Source: Mangrovicoccus ximenensis (GTDB lineage Bacteria > Pseudomonadota > Alphaproteobacteria > Rhodobacterales > Rhodobacteraceae). Taken from it: a stretch of DNA of 64,000 nt. Each line of letters starts with the position of its first letter. The first letter of the stretch is position 1. This document shows, piece by piece, positions 8,112 through 16,899 of this stretch. The stretch is taken from positions 62,001-126,000 of the forward strand of contig NZ_QBKZ01000016.1 in the NCBI RefSeq assembly GCF_003056725.1. Reading direction: 5' to 3'. The notes below the pieces were generated by a model that did not search any database, was not told where the DNA came from, and saw only the letters and a program-made list of their open reading frames with translations. The translations under genes and the position numbers were made by a program.

Positions 8112-9542
8112 TCAGGCGTCGTCCTTGGCGTCGGCCCAGGCCGCCTTGTCGATCTGCAGGTCGGGGAAGGCCGCCGGATCGAAGACCGGGGATTTCCCTG
8201 CCGCCAGCTGCGCGCGGTAGTCGTTGAGCACGCGCATCGCCGTCGGGAACAGCATCGCCAGCGCGATCAGGTTGACCAGCGCCAGAACACCCATCATCGG
8301 GTCGGAGAAGCTGAACACGAAGAGCGCGTTCGGCGCCGTCGCCCCGAGGAAGACAAGGAAGATCACAAGGCCGCGCAGGACGTGCAGCGCCATCGGATTG
8401 CCGGTCATGAAGCTCAGCGCGTTTTCCCCGAGATAGTAGTTGTAGATGATCGAGGAGAAGGCGAAGAGCAGAACCGCGATGGTCAGGAAGTAGCTCGACC
8501 AGTCGCCGACATGGCTGGCCAGCGCCTGCTGGGTCAGCACCACGCCGTCCATGTCCGCGGCGCCCGGCTGGTAGACATCGCTGAGCAGGATCATGAAGGC
8601 CGTGCAGGAGCAGATGATGATCGTGTCGATGAAGACCGAGAAGGACTGCACGATGCCTTGCGTCACCGGGTGCGGCACATAGGCGACGGCGGCGACGTTC
8701 GGCGCCGAGCCGAGCCCCGCCTCGTTCGAGAAGAGGCCGCGGCGCAGGCCCTGGGCGATCGCGGCGCCCATGCCGCCCGCCACCGCCTCGCGCAGCCCGA
8801 AGGCATTTGCGACGATGTCGATGATCATGCCCGGCACGTGGATGATGTTGATCAGCACCACGACCACCGCCATGCCGAGATAGCCGATGGCCATGATCGG
8901 GATGATCACGTCGGCGACCTTGGCAATGCGCCGGATGCCGCCATAGACCACGAGGCCGGCGATTGCCGCGAGCGCGATGCCGGAATAGAGCCGGTCGACG
9001 CCCATGCTCTCCTCGAAGGCGCCGGCCACGGTGTTGCCCTGGAAGGCGTTGAAGCCGAGCGCGAAGGCGGCGATCAGGCAGACCGCGTATACCACGGCGA
9101 GCCAGCGGAATTCCGGGCCGAGTCCGTGGGTGATGTAGCGCGCAGGGCCGCCGCGATAGGTGCCGTCGGGCTGCGCCTCCTTGTAGGTCTGGGCGAGCAC
9201 GCATTCGATCAGGCTGGTGGCCATGCCGACGAGCGCGATCATCCACATCCAGAACACCGCGCCGGGGCCGCCGACGGTGATCGCCACGGCGACGCCCGCG
9301 ATGTTGCCGCCGCCGACGCGGCCGCCGACCGAGACCAAGAGCGCCTCGCGCGAGCTGACATGGCCGTGCTTGCCGGCCTCCTTGTCGCCCTTGAGCACGG
9401 CGAACATCTTCTTGAAGTAGCGGATCTGGACGAAATCCGAGACCAGCGTGAAGAACACGCCGAGCACGACGAGAAACGGGATCAGCGCCCACCCCCAGGT
9501 GAGGTCGTTGATCAAATTGAAGAAGCTATCCAAAAGACCCAT
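8112..9542 (-). CDS. Alanine/glycine:cation symporter (AGCS family)
   Basis: This 476-residue inner-membrane protein imports alanine or glycine with sodium. It has about eleven hydrophobic segments and family signatures: GGRVGGGNIAGVAVAITVGG near 85, PGAVFWMWMIALVG next to it, GLRRGLFSNEAGLGSAPNVA near 310 and SDPMMGVLALVN near the end. The ATG at 9542 (MGLLDSFFNLINDLTWGW) follows AAGGATC. It is transcribed away from ssrA. Confidence 0.9.
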   Translation of the reverse strand: MGLLDSFFNLINDLTWGWALIPFLVVLGVFFTLVSDFVQIRYFKKMFAVLKGDKEAGKHGHVSSREALLVSVGGRVGGGNIAGVAVAITVGGPGAVFWMWMIALVGMATSLIECVLAQTYKEAQPDGTYRGGPARYITHGLGPEFRWLAVVYAVCLIAAFALGFNAFQGNTVAGAFEESMGVDRLYSGIALAAIAGLVVYGGIRRIAKVADVIIPIMAIGYLGMAVVVVLINIIHVPGMIIDIVANAFGLREAVAGGMGAAIAQGLRRGLFSNEAGLGSAPNVAAVAYVPHPVTQGIVQSFSVFIDTIIICSCTAFMILLSDVYQPGAADMDGVVLTQQALASHVGDWSSYFLTIAVLLFAFSSIIYNYYLGENALSFMTGNPMALHVLRGLVIFLVFLGATAPNALFVFSFSDPMMGVLALVNLIALAMLFPTAMRVLNDYRAQLAAGKSPVFDPAAFPDLQIDKAAWADAKDDA

Positions 9543-9631
9543 TCGGGATCCTTCCCTGTTCTGAACTGCGCGGAATCCTAGCCCGCAGGGGGCCCGTAAC
9601 GAGTCATTAACAAGCCCGGCAGGTTGGCGCA

Positions 9632-9645
9632 GCGGAAATTTCCGC
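9632..9645. promoter_or_regulatory. Perfect 14-bp palindrome
   Basis: GCGGAAATTTCCGC is perfectly self-complementary with no loop, about 90 bp upstream of the AGCS symporter start. It is a candidate operator for the symporter; the regulator is unknown. A T-run follows about 10 bp later on the plus strand. Confidence 0.35.
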
Positions 9646-9789
9646 CATCGGCAGCTTTTTTGGGCATTCGCTCCCAGGCAGGGACAATGCCCGCCACACG
9701 GGCGCATTGCCGGAGCATCGGGCAGATTGCGGATTGCCACTTGAACCGGACGGAGCACCGCCTTATCTTCAGGATGTCCTTCGGGACTA

Positions 9790-10085
9790 TGGGCATAAAC
9801 GCGCACGTAATAAACGGATCGGACCCGGGGGCGGTACCCGGCGGCTCCACCAAATATCCCTTGTTGGGGGACAATGGGGCCGAAATAGGATCGACGGACG
9901 TCTAAAGGTGTTAGCTTTGTCTCGGTGAGATACCACCGTTATCGGTTCGCTAAGCATAATTGCCAACAACAATCGTGCTCCGGTGGCTCTCGCAGCGTAA
10001 GCTGTGCGAAACATCGATCTTTAAGCCCTTGCGCCTAGCAGCGTAAGGCGGGGTTCGCAGGTACCTGGCAACAGAAACCTGCACT
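9790..10085 (+). ncRNA. ssrA: Two-piece (circularly permuted) tmRNA
   Basis: The acceptor piece comes first and ends in CGGCTCCACCA at 9852, with a T-arm-like CCGGG/CCCGG stem. After a 23-base intervening segment, the coding piece starts GGGGCCG at 9876, which pairs with CGGCTCC to rebuild the acceptor stem, followed by the GGATCGACGG D-region. The tag frame is at 9962-10000 with resume codon GCC and encodes ANNNRAPVALAA before TAA. The tag tail matches the proteolysis tags of alphaproteobacterial tmRNAs. The outer ends (pseudoknots, GCAGGT/ACCTGC hairpin near 10050-10082) are approximate. It rescues stalled ribosomes with SmpB. Confidence 0.9.
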
Positions 10086-10184
10086 CACCCCCTGCTAAGC
10101 ATCTGTTTTTCCATCACTTCTGCCTTCCATTTTTCAGCGGTTTTACAATCTCGCCCGGCGTTGTTGGATAAATCAGGCGTTGTT

Positions 10185-10781
10185 GTCCGGCGCGGCAAGG
10201 CCCCGATCGCGATCTCCGTCCTGCTGGCGGTGGTCGGGCTCGCCGCCTTCGACTTGGCGCCGATCCTGTCCCTGGCGCTCGTCGGCGCGGCGGCGGTGCT
10301 GGCTACCGGCTGCGTCGACGGCGAGGAGGGGCTGGCCTCGGTCGACGGGCGGCTCCTCTTGCTGATCGTGTCGATGCTGGTGATCGGATCGGCGCTGGAG
10401 CGCAGCGGCGCGGTCGCGATGATCGTCGACTGGCTGGCGCCGATGCTGGCCTCGGGCCATCCGCTGATCGCGCTGGCGCTGATCTATGTCGTCACCTCGG
10501 TGCTGACCGAACTGGTCACCAACAATGCCGTGGCGGTGCTGATGGTGCCGGTGGCGGCAGGGCTGGCCGACCGGCTGGGCGTCGATCCGCGGCCGTTTCT
10601 CGTCGCGGTGATGTTCGCCGCCTCGGCGAGCTTCGCGACGCCGATCGGCTACCAGACAAACACGCTGGTCTACAATGCCGGCGGCTACCGGTTCTCGGAC
10701 TTCCTGCGGGTCGGGCTGCCGATGAACCTGATCGCCGGCGCGGCAACCGTCCTGCTGGTGCCGGTGTTCTGGCCGTTCTGA
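10185..10781 (+). pseudogene. SLC13/DASS anion permease, C-terminal third
   Basis: About 198 residues contain five or six hydrophobic segments typical of the last part of SLC13-type permeases with TrkA-C domains: EEGLASVDGRLLLLIVSML, then LTELVTNNAVAVLMVPVA (conserved TNN) and ATPIGYQTNTLVYNAGGY. A whole protein has about 590 residues; the first transmembrane half and regulatory domains are missing. Similarity begins at RRGKAPIA immediately after ssrA, so the junction is near 10185. Not expected to be functional. Confidence 0.75.
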
Positions 10782-10820
10782 TCCGCGCAAGGCGATTGCA
10801 GCGCGGACGGAATTCCGGCA

Positions 10821-10834
10821 TTTTGTGGAAACGG
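10821..10834. promoter_or_regulatory. Candidate DeoR/GlpR operator upstream of the regulator gene
   Basis: TTTTGTGGAAACGG lies 63 bp before the DeoR-type regulator start. The core TTGTGGAAACGG recurs in front of the glpA-like gene, suggesting autoregulation and control of that gene by the same protein. Confidence 0.4.
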
Positions 10835-10896
10835 GCGGCCGGATTGACCATATCGTCAGAAGCCGGCCGCCCATGCCCCAAGCCGGAAGGACCCCC

Positions 10897-11676
10897 ATGA
10901 AGCCCTCAGCCCGCCGCGACATGATCCTGCAGCTCGTCGAGGAGAGGGGCGAAGTCCAGGTCCTGCATCTCGCCGAGCGCTTCGAGACCTCGCGCGAGAC
11001 GATCCGGCGCGATCTCAACGAGCTGGATGCCTCCGGTTTGGTGCGCAAGATCCATGGCGGCGCGCGCCGCGCCGCGCCGGTGCCCGAAGGCGCGCCGGTC
11101 GAGGGCAGCTTCGACGCCCGGATGACCACGCAATCCGCCGAGAAGGCTGCGATCGCCCGCCGTGCGGCCGAGCTGTTCGAGGAAGGCGCGGTGCTGTTCG
11201 TCGATACCGGGTCGACAACCATTGCCTTTGCCCGGGCGCTGGCCCGCCGCCGCGGCCTGACCGTGATCACGAATTCGACCGAGGTGGCGGGGATCCTGTC
11301 GCGGGCCGAGGCGCATCACCGTCTGTACCTGCTCGGCGGCGAGATCGCGGCCGAGGGGCGCGAGACGCTGGGCGCGCTGGCCATCGAGCAGCTGTCGCGC
11401 TTCAAGGCGGAGCATGCGGTGCTGACCATCGGCGGCATGACACGGTCGGAGATCATGGATTACGACCTGCGCGAGACCGAGATGGCGCGGGCCATGGTGG
11501 CGCGGGCGGCCAAGGTCACCGTGCTCGCCGATCACGGCAAGCTCGACCGGGCCGCGGTTTTCGAGGTGGCGCCGCTCTCCTCGATCGACCGGCTGGTGAC
11601 GGATCGCGAGCCGCCGCCCGAACTCGGTGCCGCGCTGCGCGCCGCCGGGGTTGACATTGTCGTTGCCGGGCCCTGA
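10897..11676 (+). CDS. glpR: DeoR-family regulator, probable glycerol-3-phosphate repressor
   Basis: This 259-residue protein has an N-terminal DeoR helix-turn-helix (LAERFETSRETIRRDLNELD, residues about 22-41) with the family Arg-Arg-Asp-Leu recognition helix and GGARRA wing. A phosphosugar-binding DeoRC domain follows, with FVDTGSTTIAFARAL, VITNSTEVA, GGEIAAEGRETLG and LADHGKL. The ATG at 10897 follows GGAAGG. The next gene downstream is a truncated GlpA-like glycerol-3-phosphate dehydrogenase, pointing to a GlpR role. Shared TTGTGGAA repeats lie before both genes. Confidence 0.85.
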   Translation: MKPSARRDMILQLVEERGEVQVLHLAERFETSRETIRRDLNELDASGLVRKIHGGARRAAPVPEGAPVEGSFDARMTTQSAEKAAIARRAAELFEEGAVLFVDTGSTTIAFARALARRRGLTVITNSTEVAGILSRAEAHHRLYLLGGEIAAEGRETLGALAIEQLSRFKAEHAVLTIGGMTRSEIMDYDLRETEMARAMVARAAKVTVLADHGKLDRAAVFEVAPLSSIDRLVTDREPPPELGAALRAAGVDIVVAGP

Positions 11677-11731
11677 CCGCGGTCAGCTTGCTGAAATATG
11701 ACGCATCTGCGCCGCGGTTCCGCTCAATCTG

Positions 11732-11764
11732 TTTGTGGAAGCCGCTGCAATATTGTGGAAACGG
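11732..11764. promoter_or_regulatory. Direct repeats TTGTGGAA, 20 bp apart, before glpA-like gene
   Basis: TTTGTGGAAGC (11732) and ATTGTGGAAACGG (11752) repeat TTGTGGAA at a 20-bp interval, two helical turns, 70-100 bp upstream of the GTG start. The second copy shares TTGTGGAAACGG with the site before the DeoR regulator. Confidence 0.45.
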
Positions 11765-11833
11765 TCAAAAAAGTGCACGAGTCAACTTGAGCGGAGTCCC
11801 GAAAGGGACCGGAGAAGATGACGGAGGCCGATC

Positions 11834-12985
11834 GTGGCTGAGGCAGAAGCAGATGTTGCCATCATCGGGGCCGGCGTGGTCGGCTGCGCGATGGCGCGGA
11901 GATTTGCGCTGGAAGGCGCGACAGTCGCGGTGCTCGAGGCGGGGTCCGACATCCTGTCGGGGGCCTCCAAGGCCAACAGCGCGATCCTGCATACCGGCTT
12001 CGACGCGCCGCCGGGTTCGCTGGAGCTCGCCTGCATGCAGGCGGCCTATGGCGAATACATGGAAATTCGCGGCGCGATGAACCTGCCGGTGCTGGAAACC
12101 GGCGCCATGGTCGCGGCCTGGACGCCCGGGGAAGAGGCGCGGCTGCCGGACCTTCTGGCCCAAGCGCATGAAAACGGCGTCACAGATGCCGAAATCATCC
12201 CGCGCGAGGCCGTGCTTGCGCGCGAACCCAACATCGCCGCGACGGTGCGCGCCGCCCTTCTGGTGCCGCGCGAGCACCTGATCGATCCCTGGTCGGCGCC
12301 GCTGGCCTATGCCACCCAGGCCAAGATGCTGGGCGCGCGCTTCCTGTTCAATGCGCCGCTGAGTTTCGCGGAGCGCCGGGACGGCGTCTGGCACCTTGAT
12401 GCGGGGGGCGCGACCGTCACCGCCCGCAGCGTGATCAACTGCGCCGGCAACCAGGGCGACCGGATCGAAACGCTGCTCCTCGGCGCGTCGCGCTTCGGGA
12501 TCCGCCCGAGGAAGGGCCAGTTCGTGGTCTTCGACAAGGCCTCGGGCGCGCTTCTGCGCACGATCCTGCTGCCGGTGCCGAATGACCGGACCAAGGGCGT
12601 GGTGCTGACCCGCACCGTCTTCGGCAACCTGCTGGTCGGCCCGACCGCCGAGGAACAGGAAGACCGCGAGCGTCCGGACGTGACCCGCCCCGAGCTGGAC
12701 ATGCTGGTCGCCAAGGCAGCCGAACTGGTCCCGGCACTGGCGGACATGCCGGTGACGGCAGTCTATGCCGGGCTGCGCCCCGCCACCGAGAAAAAGGAAT
12801 ACCGGGTCCATGCCGAGCCGGACCTCGGCTATTACTGCGCGGGCGGCATCCGCTCGACCGGGCTGACCGCCGCGCTCGGGATCGCGCGCCATGTCTTCGC
12901 GCTCTGGGACGGCGCGGCCGAACCGCCCGCCGATCCGCCGGTGCCGGTGATGCCGAACCTCGCCGAGCACCTCGCGCCGCGCTCA
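11834..12985 (+). pseudogene. glpA: GlpA-like glycerol-3-phosphate dehydrogenase, C-terminally truncated
   Basis: This FAD-dependent oxidoreductase starts at GTG 11834 behind GGAGGCC. It has a dinucleotide-binding motif (IIGAGVVGCAMARRFALEG), the conserved SGASKANSAILHTGFDAPP, and the late signature GYYCAGGIRSTGLTAALGIA. After about 380 residues, near NLAEHLAPR, recognisable sequence ends and Arg/Pro/Ser-rich sequence follows. Full-length GlpA proteins continue with a Bfd-like iron-sulfur domain of about 100 residues. The catalytic FAD domain is nearly whole, so residual activity is possible. I infer control by the upstream DeoR-type regulator. Confidence 0.75.
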
Positions 12986-12989
12986 GTGG

Positions 12990-13768
12990 CAAGGCCGCCG
13001 GTCCCTGCAGTGCGGACGCGGAGGCGGCACTCCGCCCGATCATGGGCACCGGCGACCGGAACGGCATGGCACTGGCCGGAAAGCGCGCGATCGGGACGAA
13101 TGCCCGCGGCCCGGCGCAATGCAGGCCGGGCAGGATCCGATGCCATGGACAGCGATCCGTCCGCCGGCAACAAGGGCGGACGCCCCCGGCATTTCGCCGT
13201 TGGGCATCAGGTCCGGTCAACGGGAACCCAACCCTGAGGATGTTCGGGTTTTCCGGCAAGGCGTCGCCCCCGGGCCCGAGCCGCGGCCGCCTCGGGGTCC
13301 GGGAAGGTCTCCCGTGAAAAGGATGGTTCCCGCACCGCTTCGATGGGGGCACCTCGCGGGGACGGCCACGGCCGGACTCCGATCTCCGGCTGCATGCTGT
13401 CCCGCCCGGCCTTCAGCCGGAAAACCATCGGGGCGCCTCGGCATCCGCTCCCGGGAGGAAGCCGGGCACATTGACTTGCCGGCCGTCCCCGGACCATCCA
13501 TCGCGCCCGTGCCTTCCATCCGGGCCGGACCGGCCAAGGCGGAACAAAGGAGCTTCTGGCCGCCGCCCCGGCGCGGTGCGGGACAAGCGCTGTGCTTGCC
13601 GGCGCGGGGCTGCATCGGCGGCCTGCCGCGCCGTCATCCCCCGGAAGACCCCGCACCCAATGGCACCTCCATGCGGATTGCCCCACAGCACCTGCACTGC
13701 CGCAGATGAAGCAGCCCCGGCGTGTACCCGCGCGCGCGGCCTCCGAGCCTGCAGCCAAGGGCGAAGCG
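12990..13768. other. No gene recognised (0.8 kb GC-rich spacer)
   Basis: No frame gives recognisable protein. A short start at 13145 reads MDSDPSAGNKGGRPR, reminiscent of the N-termini of MobC-like or regulator proteins, but turns to nonsense within about 15 residues. The spacer separates two truncated flavoprotein genes on opposite strands. Confidence 0.45.
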
Positions 13769-13769
13769 G

Positions 13770-14368
13770 TCGCCGAAGGTCAGCGGCACCAGGCCGGGGC
13801 GGGTGTCCGTGACGGCCAGCCCGAACTGGTCGGCGATCCGGTAGGCGAGGCCGGTGGCGCCGATCTTCGGGATCGACTTGCCCCCCGTCGCCAGCGCCAG
13901 CGCGTCGCAGGTGACCTCCATCCCGCGCCCCTCGCGGGCGAGCCTCAGCCGGAACCGCGTGCCGTCATGGGCGACTTCCTCGACCGAGGTCGAGAGCCAC
14001 AGCTCGGCGCCCGCGGCGGCCATCTCGGCAGTGAGCAGGTCGATGATCTGCCCCGCGCTGTCGTCGCAGAACAGCTGGCCCAGGGTCTTTTCGTGCCAGG
14101 CGATGCCGTGGCGCTGCACCAGATCGAGGAAATCCCACTGGGTGTAGCGCTTCAGCGCCGATTTGGCGAAATGCGGGTTGCCGGAGAGGTAGTTCTCCGC
14201 CGAGGCATGCATGTTGGTGAAATTGCAGCGCCCGCCGCCGGAGATGCGGATCTTTTCGCCCGGGGTGGCACGGTGCTCGATCACGACGCTGCCCGGACCG
14301 GCATGGGCGGCGCACATCATCCCGGCAGCGCCGGCGCCGAGGATCGCGGTGGGGACATGTCGGGTCAT
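13770..14368 (-). pseudogene. BaiN/HI0933-type FAD oxidoreductase, N-terminal half
   Basis: Starting at ATG 14368 (MTRHVPTAILGAGAAGMMCA), about 200 residues match the NAD(P)/FAD-dependent aminoacetone-oxidase/BaiN family. Visible are the GxGxxG motif, GEKIRISGGGRCNFTNMHAS, and DALALATGGKSIPKIGATG. The protein breaks off at GLVPLTFGDRFA near 13768. Relatives have about 390 residues, so the second half of the FAD domain and the insert domain are lost. Confidence 0.75.
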
Positions 14369-14490
14369 GGGGCTCTCCGGATTGCGGCCCCGCTGTAGCG
14401 CGATCGGACCGGGACGGAAAGCCGCCCCGCGCGGACTTGACCCGCCGCGGCCGGGCCGCAGATGGTGGCCGGGAAAACGGGAGCAGCATC

Positions 14491-15456
14491 ATGACCGATC
14501 TTCGCTGGGGCATCCTCGGGGCCGCCAAATTCGCGCGCGAGCACATGGGGCCCGCCATCGCCATGGCGCCGGGCGGGCAGCTCTGCGCGCTGGCAACCTC
14601 GGACCCGGCCAAGGCCGCGCCGTTCAAGGCCTTCGCGCCGGGGCTGCGGGTCCATGACAGCTATGACGCGCTGCTCGCCGATCCGGAGATCGACGCGGTC
14701 TACATCCCTCTGCCGAACAGCCTGCATGTCGAGTGGTCGCTGAAGGCGATGGCGGCGGGCAAGCATGTGCTCTGCGAGAAGCCGATGACGATGCAGGCCG
14801 ACGAGTTCGACCGTCTGATCGCGGCGCGCGACGCGTCAGGCGTGCTGGCCGCCGAGGGCTACATGATCGTGCATCACCCGCAATGGCAGCGGGTGCGCGC
14901 GCTCATCGCCGAAGGCGCGCTGGGGGAGCTGTGGCGGATCGACGGGGCGTTCAGCTTCGACAATCCGGACATGGCCAATATCCGCAACCAGGCGGCCGCC
15001 GGCGGCGGCGGGCTGCGCGACATCGGGGTCTACACGCTCGGCTGCGCGCGCTTCGCCACCGGGCTGGAGCCGGAGGAGATCGAGGCGCGGCTGCGCTGGG
15101 AGAACGGCGTCGATACCTATGCGCGGGTCAATGCGCGCTTCGGCGGCGCGGATTACAGCGTCTTCACCTCGATCCGGCTGTCGCCGCGCCAGGAGATGAC
15201 CTTCCACGGCACCGAGGGCGTGCTGCGCGTCACCGTGCCCTTCAATGCGCGGGTCTTCGGCGAGCCGCAGCTGCATCTGTCGCGCGGCATGGCCACCACG
15301 GTGGAGCGCTTCCCGGCCGATCCGCAATACGAGCTGCAGGTCGCGGCCTTCAACCTCGCGGCGCGGGAGGGCACGCCCTATGCCTGTCCGCTGGAATTCT
15401 CGAAGGGCACGCAGGCCGCGATGGACGCGGTCTTCGCCGCCGACCGTCCGTTCTGA
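14491..15456 (+). CDS. Gfo/Idh/MocA-family oxidoreductase
   Basis: This 321-residue NAD(P)-dependent dehydrogenase acts on an unidentified sugar, inositol or related polyol. It has an N-terminal Rossmann domain (RWGILGAAKFAREHMGPAI), the conserved EKP motif (GKHVLCEKPMTMQADEFD, residues about 90-107) that holds the catalytic Lys, and a C-terminal alpha/beta domain with RDIGVYTLGCARFATG. The start at 14491 is the first Met in register with the Rossmann strand. It is convergent with the UPF0173 hydrolase, a hairpin repeat lying between them. Confidence 0.85.
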   Translation: MTDLRWGILGAAKFAREHMGPAIAMAPGGQLCALATSDPAKAAPFKAFAPGLRVHDSYDALLADPEIDAVYIPLPNSLHVEWSLKAMAAGKHVLCEKPMTMQADEFDRLIAARDASGVLAAEGYMIVHHPQWQRVRALIAEGALGELWRIDGAFSFDNPDMANIRNQAAAGGGGLRDIGVYTLGCARFATGLEPEEIEARLRWENGVDTYARVNARFGGADYSVFTSIRLSPRQEMTFHGTEGVLRVTVPFNARVFGEPQLHLSRGMATTVERFPADPQYELQVAAFNLAAREGTPYACPLEFSKGTQAAMDAVFAADRPF

Positions 15457-15470
15457 CGGGAGAGGGGGAG

Positions 15471-15507
15471 GGGCCGGGTCGAGCCCGGCCCGGGACAGGG
15501 CTCAGAG
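15471..15507. repeat. Hairpin repeat overlapping a stop codon (copy 1)
   Basis: GGGCCGGG-TCGAG-CCCGGCCC forms an 8-bp stem, followed by GGGACAGGGCTCAGAG, in which TCA is the stop of the minus-strand UPF0173 gene. A second copy at 21374-21411 has the same layout, with 17 identical bases. Here it sits between convergent genes and could act as a bidirectional terminator. Confidence 0.6.
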
Positions 15508-16194
15508 CTCGATGGCGGCCATCACCTCGGGCTCGATCACGTCGACCCCCGGCAGACCGGCCTTCAGCGCGTCGGCCGATTGCTCCAGCAGCGGGAAGGT
15601 CTTGTAATGGCAGGGGATCACCGTCTTGAAGTTGAAGAACCGCTTGGCTGCATAGGCCGCGCGTTCCATGTCCATGGTGAAATGCCCGCCCGCGCAGAGG
15701 ATGCCGATCTCGGGCTGGTGCAGCGCCTCGACCAGCTCCATGTCCATGGTCACGTCGGTATCGCCCGAAACGTAGACCCGGCGGATGCCGTCATCGAGCA
15801 CGAAGCCCGCCTCGGTGCCCGCAGCGACCGGACCGGCATCGGAGGGCAGGGTGGAGGAATGCACGGCATTGACCATGGTCACCTTGACCGAGCCGAGCGC
15901 CACGGTGCCACCCTTGTTGAAGCCGACCGCCTTGATGCCCTCCTTGCCCTCGAGATAGCCGACGAGATCGAAGATGCCGACCACGGGGATGTCGAGTTCC
16001 CTGGCGATCGCCGCCACGTCATTGGCGTGGTCGAAATGGCCATGGGTCAGCAGGATATGGGTGGCGCCGGCGATCGCCTCGGCGCGCTTGTCCTCGGGGA
16101 ACATCGGGTTGCCGGTGAACCAGGGATCGAGCAGCAGGACCTGGTCGCCGATCTCGATGCGGAAGCCGCTATGGCCCAGCCAGGTGAATTTCAT
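15502..16194 (-). CDS. UPF0173 metal-dependent hydrolase (MBL fold)
   Basis: This 230-residue metallo-beta-lactamase-fold protein has the zinc motif LLTHGHFDHANDV near residue 50, HSS near 112, SGDTDVTMD near 147 and GGHFTMD plus PCHYKTFP near the C-terminus, in UPF0173 order. The substrate of this family is not established. ATG 16194 (MKFTWLGHSGFRIE) is preferred because GGAG lies just upstream; an in-frame ATG at 16206 overlaps that box. It is divergent from the ceramidase fragment. Confidence 0.85.
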   Translation of the reverse strand: MKFTWLGHSGFRIEIGDQVLLLDPWFTGNPMFPEDKRAEAIAGATHILLTHGHFDHANDVAAIARELDIPVVGIFDLVGYLEGKEGIKAVGFNKGGTVALGSVKVTMVNAVHSSTLPSDAGPVAAGTEAGFVLDDGIRRVYVSGDTDVTMDMELVEALHQPEIGILCAGGHFTMDMERAAYAAKRFFNFKTVIPCHYKTFPLLEQSADALKAGLPGVDVIEPEVMAAIEL

Positions 16195-16246
16195 GGGACT
16201 CTCCATAAGTTTGTCACGGGGCAGACCCTAGTGCGGAGTGCGGAAA

Positions 16247-16738
16247 ATGGAATGGACAAGACAGGTCGATGCCTATTGCGAGCGCATTGACGCATCCTTC
16301 TGGTCGGAGCCGGTCAATGCGGCGACCAATCTGGCATTTCTCCTGGCTGCCTGGATCATGTGGCGGCGCTGCCGCGGGCAGGGACCGGCCGAGGCGTTCC
16401 TGCTGATTGCCCTGCTGGCGGCGATCGGCATCGGCTCGGGGCTGTTCCACACCTATGCGACGGTCTGGGCGATGCAGGCCGACGTGATCCCGATCGGCTG
16501 CTTCATCCTGGCCTATGTCTATGCCGCGAACCGGCATTTCTGGCGGCTGCCGGTGCGGGCGGCCTCGGCGGGGACGATGATGGTCGTGCCCTATGCCTTC
16601 CTGGCGGTGCCGGTCTTCGAGGCGCTGCCCTTCTTCCGCATTTCGGCGGCCTACTGGCCGGTGCCGCTCCTGATCGCGGCCTATGCGGTCGCGCTGCGGC
16701 GCCGGGCGCCGGCGACGGCGCGGGGCCTCGGGATCGGC
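16247..16738 (+). pseudogene. Ceramidase-domain membrane protein, truncated
   Basis: About 164 residues carry four or five hydrophobic segments and ceramidase-family signatures: WSEPVNAATNLAFLLAAW near residue 20 and GSGLFHTYATVWAMQADVIP near 65, including the conserved His and Asp of the metal site. After RRRAPATARGLGIGG the sequence becomes non-protein-like at about 16738. Relatives have about 210 residues, so the last helix with the C-terminal His pair is lost. Confidence 0.65.
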
Positions 16739-16899
16739 GGCCCGACCCGGCAACCGGGGCGCACCGGTCCGGCCTGTCGCGGTCGGGCCGGTTCTGCAGT
16801 TCGGGGGGCTGTTCTCAGGCGCGGGCGCGGTTGCGCTCGGACGGGAGGACGGGGCGGGGCAGGCCGGACCGGTCCGCGGAGCCGACTTCGGAGGCCGAA

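Noticed and set aside
9632-9670. GCGGAAATTTCCGC followed by a T-run as a terminator
   Set aside because: The palindrome has no loop and the T-run is not adjacent; listed instead as a possible operator.
13145-13237. Short frame starting MDSDPSAGNKGGRPR
   Set aside because: Resembles the N-terminus of MobC-like proteins for only about 15 residues and then loses any protein character; too little to call a gene.
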